This document shows positions 11,722 to 23,390 of a DNA stretch of 64,000 bases, piece by piece (position 1 is the first letter of the stretch; the number at the start of each line of letters is the position of its first letter). Made by a program: the position numbers and the translations under genes. The stretch lies in the NCBI GenBank assembly GCA_038496445.1, contig JALMLS010000287.1:124001-188000 (forward strand), given 5' to 3'. Source of the stretch: Trichosphaerium sp. ATCC 40318 (Eukaryota; Discosea; Flabellinia; Trichosidae). The notes under the pieces were generated by a model. It was given only the letters and a program-made list of their open reading frames with translations, was not told where the DNA came from and did no database searches.

Positions 11722-12015
11722 TACGTTTGAAATTCCTGAATTTGACAAAAAAAGACAAAATAATCACGACTTAGCTACAAAACTTCAGAATATTTATTTG
11801 CTATTCCGTTGTTTTGGGAGAGCTTGAAGGAATCTGTAATGACTTAACATGAGGACGAAAGAAGTTCGTATCTAAATACATTCCTTACAATAACTTTGTC
11901 TCCGTTTGTCATTTGTCCTTTGTCCTTTGTTTCCAATCGAGTTCGATTCTGTTATTATAAATCAAGATGGAATGGATTGAACTTTGGAGCATGTATCACG
12001 AGACTCTCTTTTTTG

Positions 12016-13275
12016 TCATACTCTAACTTTATATATTTTTGTTCTACAGCAAACATACAATATACTTTTCCAGTAATGCATTCCAGTTACTACACCTATT
12101 TTGGGCACTGTAGTGACTACAAACTTTGAAAGGATTTGAAATTTGTCTTTTGAAACTATTAGTTTGTAAATACCAGCCTTTTCAGTTACTCCTCTACCGC
12201 CAAGATAAATAGCACCAATTCTATCTGTTGCTAATCCATATATTTTCGCATGGTGTGTATATATCACTCTAGGTTCGCCATCAACTAGGCAACAAAGCTG
12301 GTCCGAAACAGTAAAGTACCTGTAAAACAATGTTAGTTTGTTTTTTCTTAAAACATTCTTAGTACACTGTTTTTGTTGTTGAGTCAAATATAATTCTCTG
12401 AAGTACACCAGAGAAACTAGAATCCACCTTGGCAATAATAGAAATCTTACCACTTGGTGACACCTTAAGAATCTTATTTGAAGGTGCATTACCAACAAGA
12501 ATATTTCCCGAATCGTCGATTGCAACCCCACTAGGTATGTAGAGAGTTTTGTCTTGCTCCAGAGGAGTACCAAGAATCGTTTTTATTTCTGAAAGGTCAC
12601 TACTAATCTCTCTTACTATACGATGCATTTTGACTGTTAATATAATACGACCATCTGCAGAAACAGCACAACAATCAGGAAAAGCAAAAGCTAAACAAAC
12701 AGTTAAGTTCTAACTATTCAGTCACGTGCTAGGATATGACATGTACCTGCACGTTTAAGGGAACCATCTTCGATGCTTCCTTTCCTACGTTCATTATTGA
12801 GTAAACGCTTTGATGACCCATCAACAAGCCATAAACTCTCGTCCATCTGATCTACTACAACCACCTAAACAATCCTTCTTTTAGTTGCACGTGCGTGATA
12901 TTTTTATATCTAACCTGTCCTGTTGATAAAACTGCACAGCTAGAAGCCCATTTGAATTTACAAGGAAGTTGTTTAACAACACAGTAGCGGTTTTCGTCCT
13001 ATTGAAGAAAAAACGGTTGATTAGCTTTGTTTTGTTTTCCCTACGCGTGCGTGGGCATTCAACACCCTTTGGTGAACTTATTGCGTACTCTGCAAGGTGG
13101 AACGATCTTATGTATGGCATTTCCAGCTGACGACGTAATACCAAAGGCAGCAATGTCGTACAAGCACAATTTCGATAATATTTCTACCATTATCTCTGGA
13201 GGGAAGCTGTCAAAGCTTAAACTGTAGTGAAATGTTAGTAACAATACGACTGGAATTTTGATACCCTGACGACAT
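12016..13275 (-). CDS. F-box protein with NHL-type beta-propeller
   Basis: Start ATG at 13275 (MSSG) is joined by an intron with an ACTACAG acceptor to an F-box: FDSFPPEIMVEILSKLCL. Four further exons follow, giving NGLLAVQFYQ-region exons in the frame ending ASSCAVLSTGQ, then VVVVDQMDESLWLVDGSS, PSGVAIDDSGNILVGN, NKILKVSPSGKI and GLATDRIGAIYLGG. The [I/V]A(x)DxxGNIxVxD-like strands are NHL or SGL-type propeller blades, the usual substrate-recognition half of an F-box protein. Such proteins bring targets to SCF ubiquitin ligases. It ends TGA at 12016-12018. The start is only about 135 bases from the start of the nuclease gene on the other strand, implying a shared promoter. The F-box call is good; the blade count is uncertain. 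Confidence 0.8.
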
Positions 13276-13409
13276 GTTTATAGAGTTTTGGCACTAAATA
13301 ACGAGCGGTTTTGCTTCAATGAATACAAACCAAGGCTATCTTGCTTAAAGCCACTTTAAAACCGACAATCTTGTATTCTCATGGCTAACGGCTGGCCGCT
13401 CAGTGTAAA
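13276..13409. promoter_or_regulatory. Compact divergent promoter
   Basis: Only about 134 bases separate the F-box/NHL start (minus) from the nuclease-gene start (plus), so both promoters must sit here. No TATA box or repeated motif stands out. Confidence 0.5.
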
Positions 13410-15620
13410 ATGGCTGCTGTAGCGGTTGTGCGTACCAATCAAAGTAATATCTCCAAAAATTCAGTTCTTGTCAGCTTATAAACAACTACTAGAGGCTTTG
13501 ATCTCGCACAGGCGACATTTCGAAAAAGCAGCTCAAAAGTTAGGTGTTTATTCCCTAGACGGCTGGTATACCGTAAGTGGTAATGACATAGCGACAGCAG
13601 TAGGAGTTAGCATTTTATCAGCAGCGTATGAGCGTAGTATTATCACCCTTATCTTATGTGCTCCAGGTACAATCGATCGGTATATAGAGCTGTAAATACC
13701 GTATTTCCTGAGTTTAAATGGTCAGCTACCAAATTCAGGTTGAATTAGCTACTATACGTCGTCTTACTTATTTTCTACGCGCAGAAATGCCCCACACGAC
13801 CTTGAAAACAAGACTCCTAATTACAGAAATGAACTCGATTGTGCGGGTCAAAAACTCAATGTAAAGCATTTAGATCAGTGGTACTCTATATCTAGTAGAG
13901 ATTTAAAGGATATTGGCTTTAGTTCCATACTCACATCGTAAGCATTGTTGATTTTAAGAAAATGGATTTCTAACGTCCAAACAAGACATGAAGGATCTCT
14001 TCTAAAGGCGCTATGCGCTAACTACAGCAATGTAGAATGGCTACCACATCTTTTCAAGTACGTAGAGCAACGTAACTTTATTAACTTTCGCTGACTTTCT
14101 TCCTTTTACACAGTGTTGTACCACCAGGTCACTGGAAGAATCTAGACAATCAACAAGATAGATTTAATGATATAGCAGAGAAGCTTGAATATAAGTGTCT
14201 TGATGATTGGTACACAGTAAGCCGAAAAGATCTATGTAATCTTGGAGGAGCTAGTATCTTAACTCACCAGTAAGAAAAAAAAAGGAAACCAAGTTGAAAT
14301 CTAACATCTTTCAAAAGGTACAATCATTCTATCCTGGAGGCTCTCAAAAGCATTTATCCGCATAACAATTGGGAAGCTAATCAATTTCAGTACGCAACCG
14401 CACTTATCATGGTAGTACTAACTACTTTCCAAGGCATCTTACATGGATGGAACAAGACCGACTAGAACTTGATGTTTACGGAGAAAAGCTCAACATCAAG
14501 TGTTTACAAGACTGGATTGATATAGTATCACGCTCTAGTAGAGTTAATGGAAGTGTACTTTCCATGGCTTCAAGGTAAACTATTTATTAGGTTAGAGATA
14601 AAGCATTAACGGGTCTTTAAGGCACAGGGGAATGTCACGAATGTTGCGAGTGTTGTACCAACGTTATGATTGGTGTTTTAAATCTACTTCAATGTATCAC
14701 TCTCCTAGAGGATACTGGAATAATAAATCTGTTCGTATAAGTTTCTTGAAGAGAGCTGCAAGCTTATTGGCAATAAGAAAACCAGAGGATTGGTAAGTCA
14801 ACAGTTTTCCGCGAAACTGTTTTATGCACCAATAAACGGTCTCCTAACTCTATTCAGGTATGATGTGTCAAGAGAACAACTCCAAAATATGGGCGGTTCA
14901 GGAATACTCAAGCATTTTCCAAGCTCCTTAACGTTGATTGAGCCGTTTTTTAAGTGGGACTTGACGAAGTTTAAGGATTCCAAAAAAGCGAACCAAAGGT
15001 ACGATATTGTTAACATTGTTTTTAACCTCACTCTAGGTTATTGCTTCAATATGTTCGTAAAGTATTCCCAGGACATAGAATACTATCAGAACATTTAATA
15101 GGAATGGCTAGTGCCACAAATGGACCACTTTCTGTCGATATTTTTGTTCCCGACTTCAACTTGGCCTTTGAATACCAAGGTTCGAAAAATAAACCTACCA
15201 TGATTCTTTGGTACTTTTTAACTATGGTAATAGGAGAACAACATTATAATGATGGTGTATTCATGGAAGGCATTAATACTTCTATAAGAGGAATAAGAGA
15301 TGCAGAAAAACTTCAACAATGTGCTGACATTGGTAATCCAAATATAAACAAAATTGTTTACTCATCTTTAATTTACTAATATTCACAAGGTGTGACATTG
15401 ATAGCAGTTCCATACTGGTGGAAGAAATCCATGGCAAGTTTGACGTCACTTATTAAAGATGCTACAGTCCATAGATCAAAGGAAGTTAGCAGACGCTGCA
15501 ACGATTATAACTGGCTACCATACTGCTCTGATCGTTTAGGCAAGAATATGGTTTTGTACTGTATTTATTTACTACTTTGCAGGTTTAATGGCGCCAAAGC
15601 AAGCTTTGGCTAACACTTAA
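13410..15620 (+). CDS. WY-repeat protein with C-terminal PD-(D/E)XK-like nuclease domain
   Basis: About twelve exons join in frame. The N-terminal two thirds hold repeated units of roughly 65 residues with the pattern LDxWYxVSxxDL...GGxSIL...SILEALKSIYPHNNW; units are seen from about 13475, 13800, 14120, 14440 and 14640. The C-terminus is a nuclease-like domain: YVRKVFPGHRILSEH, VDIFVPDFNLAFEYQGEQHY, then ADIGVTLIAVPYWW. The Asp at 15137 and the Glu at 15170 with Gln in the place of Lys are the expected metal-binding core of a restriction-endonuclease fold; the EYQGEQHY motif appears only after removing a 55-base intron. The same architecture occurs, as far as I recall, in large uncharacterised families of oomycetes and Rhizophagus. 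The start uses a 22-base first exon. The last join uses a GC-AG intron and is tentative. Role unknown. Confidence 0.8.
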
Positions 15621-17715
15621 GATACTCTAAACGAAATGCCTATTGTACATAACATGTAAAAATAAATGTGTTAAAATGAATAACAGTTATGGGAAGAGGC
15701 AAATCTTTATTTATTAACAAGATGCACTATCACATTTGAACAAATTGACTTCAGAACAAGTACCAGGCGCACGCACTTAAAACCAAAAGTTAGTACTTAC
15801 AAGCGCAAATTATCAATCTAGGTTAGTGCACCAGTAACAGGGCATGGCTTGTTGTTCATTTGAAAAAGTTGACTGAATACTTGAAGTCAAAAGCTGGTTT
15901 ACCTTTCTAAAACAAGTGTCAAACTTGTAGACAGAGTTTGTTGAGAAAAAAACCAGAAAATACAGGTGCTGTAGTGTTCACATACGTAAGCTTCACAACT
16001 AGTGAATGTATTGTTAGTAGCTGCTTCATAAGACGAGGCGCGCTTTCTTGTAAAGCACGTGCCAGTGTTCTCCTACGTTTTATTCATTAGTTTGAAGCTA
16101 ATAGCCGGCATTCATGAACACTGTAAAACAGCATTTGGTGCACTTTAGCTCAAAAGAGGAAATCAGGTGGCTCATAGCAATGATGTTGACCCTACGCGTG
16201 GTATTTTTACAGCGCAGCTGCGTGATTTACCAACAACGACCAAAACAAGCTCCATGCTAGGCATAGAACCGTGGTTCCTGCGTTGGTAAAAAACCGCCTA
16301 AACACCAGTTTGACTGTTGCACGTCTAGGGAAAGAATATTCGTTTCATAGCATTCTTCTAGCTAAATGGGAGCAGGGTTTGATCTATAAGGTAGCCCAAG
16401 CGTGAAAGCTCATCAGATAGAAGCAAAGGTGCTTCATGAAAGCAAGTGTAGATAGATTCAATAAACAGACGTATTTCAGCAATCATTATTAACACTTGAC
16501 TTCAATAAGTACAATCGATTTTATAGGACTTCGCTGCCTGAAGTTCGCTTGAATGTCGACTACTTTTTACACGAAACGCAACTCCAGTTAAGTATATTAG
16601 AGTGTGGGAACTACCTTCCTTTCCCGCTTTACAACAGGTTCAAAGGTAACCTGGTCGTGTGAAAACATCAGGATGGTCAGCAAGCAGTTTTTCCTTTTTG
16701 ATTTGGTTTGCTAGACCAAGATTTACGTTTTGTTGTGCCCACCCAAGGAACTAAATTCAAGACTTTGTCACCGTAGTAACAAAGATGGGAGGAAATAGGC
16801 AATATGAATTTAGCATGTTTTATAATTACGAACTATGTTGTGTAGTATCAATTCAGAAAGAAGTAGTCTGAGAAGAATCAAAGTTAAATAGAAGTGGTTG
16901 TTCATGTTATAATACGAAGCATTTAAAAAAAACCACAAAAAGTATCTAGCAAGTTTTATTGCTAGCCTATAGACGCCGGCGAGCGTATTGGCTTAAAAAC
17001 TGAAAGAACAATGACCTTGTGAACATACCCAACTAGGTACCAAAATCGTGCACTTGCTGAGCTGTGCGCAACTCTGGCACCAAGGTTGCTAGTACGAACT
17101 TAGTCGCTAGAAGCATACCCGAAGTACAAAACTGCAACGGTAAATGGTACACGGTGGATGATTAGAACGTACATAAAGGAGTTGATTTTTAAACAAAAGG
17201 AAGACCCCACGTGTTGCTACTTATTGCACAAACAACACAGTAGAATAAAGACATCAACTGAGTTTTTGGGGTTGTGTTTTGAGGTCAACCTGTTTTTTTA
17301 AGTAGAACGCGTCTTCGAGAAAACTAATTGCTTAATGGATACACAAAAACCTAACCACTTTTAAAAAAAGCGCAAGGTGCATGTAACCATATTTGAGCTA
17401 AAATGGATTGATTCCTAGTAGGAGTTACGAAACCGAGAAAAAACCCGAAAGATGACGAAAATAAACCTTTGAACAATAGAACTAGTTTTAAAACCCAACA
17501 ATCTAATGCGACGGTACTGGTTATTGTACCTACGCCTTTCTCATGAGAAGAGTAATGTGGAACGCTAGTGTCAATTTCCGTGAAGACCCATTTAAGACCA
17601 AACGTTGACTTTTTTGTTGCTGTAGAAAAAACCCAGCAGGCGAATTTGTTAGTTGAAGCATAAAAATAGCGGACGCTTATAACCAACAGCACCTTATTTA
17701 ATCAACAACTAAAAA
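15621..17715. other. Largest gene-free stretch (about 2.1 kb)
   Basis: No convincing exon chain, RNA gene or repeat. A 113-codon open frame on the minus strand at 17351-17692 has a hydrophobic mix without domain or splice context. The sequence is somewhat less AT-rich than introns and holds CACGTG near 16057 and 17212. It may contain UTRs of the flanking plus-strand genes or an unrecognised non-coding RNA. Confidence 0.45.
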
Positions 17716-19663
17716 ATGGGTTCAGGAACTGTCCTATGCGTATCTATTCCTGCCGCAGTCACAGCGGCTTGTTTTTTCTTCTTTTGGTACATGCCTGTAC
17801 AATTCGTAGTCATGTACGCACAGAAACTCGTCTAAATAACAGTTTTAATCAATATGGGGTCGTAGCCCAAAAATACGATTAAATTATCGTTTTCGTTCTT
17901 TTGCGCCTTATGTACTATAGATCACCAGAAATTCGTTTAAATACAGTATTTGAAGCAGCGGAGTGCAGATTATTAGATGTGAAGGTAGAACCTTACCGTT
18001 GTTGCAGAAAAACCTCTTGTAGTTGCTCTGAATCGTAAGAGATAAATTCTTGAACTCATTGGTTCTAATCCTTTTCGTGCTTAGATTTGGCACTCCGTCT
18101 TGCAGTCTGCTCCTAAACGTACGAAAACAACCTCATCCATGGGTTTTTTAGCTTCTATAACCTATTATCTCTTTTTCTGGAAGTAAAATACGCAAGACAG
18201 CATTTTCGGATTTAGAGTTAATTTTGGTTTCTTACACTCTTTTGTAGCTTCTTCAAGAAGGTAGTTGTGGTGATGGGTATAGATGCTGTAGACAGTGTTG
18301 TTCGACATGTTGCACAGGAAGTGGGAGCAGCAGAAGCTGTATGTTAGACGTGTTTGTTTAGAAATCAAAAAAAACAAAACGATTTGTCTATTTCTATGTA
18401 CTTTTGCTCACGTTCTTATAGGTAGAAGCTGTAACTGTCGGTGTTGCAGTAGTGTATCCAATGAAGCTTGCCAAGTCATTTGCGGCACGTGCCATGATGT
18501 CACAAGAACAGTAAGCTTACTTGGGTTTTTTTTTTTGAGTATACTTTTTGTAATTCTAATTTTTGTTTAGTACGAGTATACTTGTTTGGAAACAAACAAC
18601 ACCTGTTGTTCTGTCGGAAAAGGCGCTTACACAGAATTCAAGGGTTTTGGTTTGAACGACTTTGGTGGTATGGCTAAATACAGAGATGAAAAACAGGTAC
18701 AATCCCGTTTGTGTCGTCAAATTCTAGTCATTTTGTGTGTGGTTCTTGTTCTTTCTGACATGTGTTGTTAGGTAAACCGCACAGAAAGCTGTTGGTATGA
18801 TCCTGATAAGTGCAGCGAAGTGTCATTCTTTAAAGGTATACGTTGTTTCTTATGTTTGCTTTTATAGCCTTTTATCATCATTTTTTGCTGACTTACTAAC
18901 TAGGTTTGACTCCATGGAAATGGGGAATTGTTATCGCTCCTATTTGTGTTGTTATTGTTTCACTTATGATAGCTACTTTGGCTCCATGTGGGTTATGTGG
19001 CAGCTCTGGTGTACGTCTAAATTTTTAACAACGTTTGAGGTTTTTGTTTTTGAGAATTTTTTGTGGTCTTACTCTTTATCTTAGATGATTGGCGTAGGCT
19101 TTGGTACTGCCGTATGGTGTGCCTTTATTATTCCTCTCATAATCTTTGTGCCTATAATCACTGTGGGTCACGAAGAGATTGTTAGCGAAGATATTGGTAA
19201 CAACCTCACCATTGCAGCATTTTTCTTTGCTGGTATTGGTGTCAGTATCGGATATATTACAGCATTTTATCTCATCGCATCCGGCGTATTTAGTCTTAAG
19301 TTTGACCTACCGCTGTTGGTCGTTACGGGATTGAGTTGCTTTTTGATTTGCTTTATGCCTGTAAGCGTATTTATGCCTATCGCTGTTGTACGTTCATCAG
19401 GTATTTGGTGGATTGTTGCAGCAATATTTGCTTCCATTGGAGCAACAATTGTTGGTGGTTATGTTGTATACAAGAACTACCAAAGCGGTGGTAGCATCTT
19501 GCCTTCTTTCTCTTCTGGAGGCACAAGTAACAGGGTTAATACAGTTGATATGGCTACTGCTGGACATGAAGTGAACACCGGAGGAGAAAACAACTTTGAA
19601 GTGTCTACTACTTCTTCGAGTGTCTCTGATGATATAGGAGCAGATGATTCGCCGTACGCTTAA
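17716..19663 (+). CDS. Polytopic membrane protein with Cys-rich ectodomain
   Basis: Not a family I can name. ATG at 17716 opens a strongly hydrophobic first segment (AAVTAACFFFFWYM). Several small exons between about 17900 and 18510 then give a Cys-dense region with runs such as RCCRKTSCSCSES, YRCCRQCCSTCCTG and SCNCRCCSSVSNEAC. Next come NNTCCSVGKGAYTEF and ESCWYDPDKC, and then a block of about six membrane spans starting at WKWGIVIAPICVVIV and ending near IFASIGATIVGGYVV. A Ser/Thr-rich tail ends DDSPYA at 19663. The Cys pairs suggest a disulphide-rich outer loop or a metal-binding loop. Exon joins in the Cys-rich part are approximate, and the last 580 bases are one open exon. A surface receptor or channel-like role is possible, not shown. 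Confidence 0.68.
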
Positions 19664-19913
19664 GGGTGCATTATCGACAGCTTACAAATTACAACCATGA
19701 ATGGCATGTATACAGCTGAGGTGATTGCAAAAAATAATAAATTATTGTTAGAATTCTATCATTTGCGGTTATCTTGTCTTTGCAGTTCCAATACCAAATT
19801 TCGAAGCTAAGTAGAGCGTTAAATTGGCAAAAACTACAAACTGGAACCAGTAAACAATCTTCCAATTTGGTTAACTACTGATAGACCTTTAACTCAACCT
19901 TGAACAATCACGT
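19664..19913. other. Convergent 3' region
   Basis: Tail-to-tail spacer of 250 bases between the Cys-rich membrane protein and the EEP-PAP gene. Nothing recognised beyond AATAAA-like A/T stretches around 19735. Confidence 0.5.
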
Positions 19914-22900
19914 TTATTTATTTTCGTTATCCATAAAATATGCTTTAATTTTTGCTTTCTTTGCTCGTCCTATACTAACACTAGTTGTATCGGATGCATA
20001 TTCCGAAACGGATCGCTTGAAATCTGCAACAGCCGCTGAAAAATCAAAGGCCTAGGCAATAGCCATTAATCACGTGTCTAGTTTTAACATTGACATGTTC
20101 TTTGTACCTTTGTGTTCTTACTTTTGAGTACACCGTACAAGTACATACAACCCTCAGGAAACCTCGGATTTGGGTGTTTTAGTTGCTTGTAATATGCACA
20201 TACTTCAACACCACTATCAGTAACCTTTTAATATGTTAGACTCATGTTGTGAACTCATGACACCAAAGAACTCTTAAAACTTACTCGCTTTAAGAACACA
20301 GGCAGCGCTTGATTAATCTGATGCCGCCAAGACATCATTTCAAGCTTTGTAAGAGCACTAATAGTAACGTGTATATACCCATCATATCTAAGAGAAAGAA
20401 TAACATTAGACACAAAACTTCTTAGTTGTGCACATTGTATGAAATAGATCATCTTGTTGAAACAAGTACTTCGCAGATTGCTTCATATTCAGTCCGGCTT
20501 GTAACGCCATACGGGAACTTTCTATGTTACGTGCGATAACACTAAGATTAGATGATGTCACAGATGCTGTTAAATTTATATACGGCTTGTATGCAGTCGA
20601 AACACACATTGATTCTTTTTTTTTGTTGATCTTGTAAAAAGTCTTATTTGGTGATGATATTTGAACTGGTGATGCACGCCAATTCTATGGCACGACTCAG
20701 TTAGTATGGGCAATGGTTTAGTTTTTCCTCTTACCACTTTGTTGTAGAAAGCAAAGAACCACCGTAGTAATGATAATGAATCATTGAAGGTGGAGAACTC
20801 TTGAGCTGCAACTACCAACATGACAACCAAACTATCATCTAAAAAACAAACTTCAGCAACCAACACGAAGATTTTTAAGCTTTTCCCAAATGTGCATGAT
20901 ATAGCAACAGGAATCCATGGTACTCACCAGATAAATACCCCATGTCACTTCCTGAAATGCCTCTCTCTACGAAATAAAAAAAATTAGTATTCAGTTTTTT
21001 GTTGACTTGCATCAAGTGATGCAAATTGCGAACACGTACGTCTTGCCCAATACATTAATAGTGTTGCTGTGGTTTTGTATATATTATATTTTGATTTAAT
21101 GATCTTATTAATAAGTAATCCATGACAGAACTTGTTTAAGTGTTGAACAGAAGCAACATCAAGACTTCTTTTTTCAACTGGCATCAAAGTGAAAGACATA
21201 TTTTCTTCTCCTATCCTCTTCACTATATCAGACGTACCAAACGCGTAGTCAAGTCTAATACAAGTATCATATTTATCTAATTCAACAACCAAGACTGGTA
21301 TATTCGTGAATAAGACCTGTGGAGGATTGAAGTTAGTTACAGTGTTTTCTTTAAACCTGTACCTTTTTGATTGTTAAGTTGTCATCACTTTTAATTGCAG
21401 CAATACACTGCTTGTAAAAAGTCGCTTTTGGAAGAACTCCCACAATAAGTATAGATATCTGCATATCCCTATGTAACATGAGGTACATATTATAAAAGAT
21501 AGACATACACAATAGGTTCATCACCAGCGAAGCATCCGACTTGTTTGACTTCATGTGACTAAGAACGAAAGAATCAGTTTGTTTGCGTTTTGTTGTTGTG
21601 TGCCTCTGCTCCAAATATCTATTGTTGAGGTAAGTACTAACCTCCTTGTATTGAATACATACGTTTGTTACCAAAGTTTTAATGTATTGGTATGCCTGTT
21701 GTCGTTGTTGCTTTGTTTTCTCTGAAGCAATAAACCCTTCCAAAAAAGGAAGTGTTTCAGAAATATTGCTAGTATTGGGTTGTGCCTCTACAAGTGTTTC
21801 TGCAACTTTAACTTGTACCTATTTATAACGTCATCTTTTGTTCTTGATTTTGTACAAGGCACCTCGGAGACTACAAAGTCTGCAGCTAGACCAAAATGAT
21901 CAGACGGATAAAGGTCTTCAACCCTGCCATATTTCTCAGTATCAACTGTTCTACTCTCTGTCCCAATCATCTCCATCTTCTCCGATTTCCACCATGAACA
22001 CCTATTCGTTTAATATTAGCTTATTCTTACTCATGAGATGCAACGGTACCGAGCATACAGCCTATCTAGCCTAATCATGTGTTAGAATAGAACAACTTCT
22101 TCCATTTTGGTGTACCTGCTTCTGTTCTTTGCAACTCGCTTTCTATCTGGGTCTGGATGTAGAAAATGTCCCATTGTATACCCTTCATCACCTGGTCTGA
22201 CAGCAGGCCAACAATCTATGAATTTTTCTTGTGTGATGGCAGAAGATTCTCCTTTATTTCTATCTGAGAAATTAAAGTCACCCATCATAATACAGTCTTC
22301 TAAAAAAAAACCTGTCTTAAAACTCGAGTTACCGCAACTTTACTTACTGTCTCTTGGAACAAAATCGAATATAATGTTCACTTGGTATACTCTCCGTTGT
22401 GTCTAAACAAAGCATAGTTAGTACATATTGGTGTATGTAAAACGTGTACTGGATCTGCAAACTCCTTGTTTTTTTTATTCGATGATGTCAAATGAACCTT
22501 AAAGCACGTGTTAGTACTGAGTTTTTTTGCATTGAGTGTACATACTACAGGTACCCATAGCTCCTTTTTATTGATATTAAACTTTCCTACTATAGTTCTC
22601 TTGTGTCCAGAGTACTTGTGACTGTAAACGTCAAAGGGAATCTTACTTAGTAACACTTGTGTAAATTCTTGAACTGTTTCAAGCTCTGTGCGGAATTAAG
22701 TGCTGAAATTGATAGTTTTCACGCGTACCTGATATGTAGTAATGCTCTTGTACCCACTTTGAACGCAATAGCATTATTAGAAGGGTTTGTGTCACTTCTT
22801 GAAGCCCAATAATATCTAATGCGCTGAACAAGCGTTTAAAAGCTCTATTGGCGTACCTGCATCGCTTGATTGTAAAATGCTTAGAACCCATGGATACCGT

Positions 22901-23139
22901 ACTTCAGCACCCAATGTATCATCTAGCACGCATTATAATGGATTTAAAGAATATTACGTACTAAACAGATCAAAAAGCACGTTGTACGTCACAACGCGGA
23001 TTTTAGGTAACTCGGCGCTCAGTGAATGCCCCTCTACGTTATTGTTAAAAAATGAATCTACAATGCGAGTATTACCTTCTATTTCTACCCACTTGGCGTC
23101 ATCACTATTGTACTTACATGAGCGCACTCTAGAAAACAT
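19914..23139 (-). CDS. EEP nuclease/phosphatase domain fused to poly(A)-polymerase-like region
   Basis: The N-terminal half is an endonuclease/exonuclease/phosphatase fold. Its motifs are IRVVTYNVLFDLF near 22990, DIIGLQEVTQ near 22800, MGDFNF at about 22280, GYTMGHFLHPD, and YPSDHFGLAADF near 21900. The C-terminal half resembles canonical poly(A) polymerase: IPVLVVELDKYDTCIRLDYAF, a helix ending LLMYWARR, then ERGISGSDMGYLSG, a central-domain helix block near 20800, and an RNA-binding-like end with RYDGYIHVTISALT and HPNPRFPEGC. It ends at 19914. The segment where GS...SDxD should stand reads HMKSNKSDASL, so the nucleotidyltransferase site looks altered or inactive. About fifteen exons are involved and some joins are uncertain. 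The start MFSRVRSC at 23139 is the first ATG in the open exon. It probably acts on RNA or cyclic-phosphate ends; this is inference. Confidence 0.8.
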
Positions 23140-23390
23140 TTGTACTGTGTTTTGGAGCGTTGATAATGTCCAACGATTATCTGAACGCAATCGTAAGTTT
23201 TTCGCATTGTTTCCACAGTAACATAAGACCAACAGGCGTAAACAAGCCGATAGCTTATTATAGACATTGTAAGGCACGTATAAAGTACATCAGAAAGAAC
23301 CACAATTTTTTTTCACGTGATTTTGAAAAAGCTGTTCAGAGTTGACTAGTTAAAGACTGTAAACGTAAGGTTTCAGTATATTTGCGCGAG
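23140..23390. promoter_or_regulatory. Divergent promoter with CACGTG palindrome
   Basis: Head-to-head spacer of 251 bases between the EEP-PAP gene and the penicillin-acylase gene. It contains TTTTTTTCACGTGA with the CACGTG core at 23314-23319, 72 bases before the plus-strand ATG. CACGTG is the binding core of bHLH and some bZIP factors in many eukaryotes; its use here is inferred from position only. Confidence 0.4.

Noticed and set aside
11920-11965. tRNA-like GAGTTCGATTC box
   Set aside because: No acceptor or D-arm pairing could be built around it.
17351-17692. 113-codon open frame on the minus strand
   Set aside because: No domain, no intron signals and no start context; composition is like the surrounding non-coding sequence.
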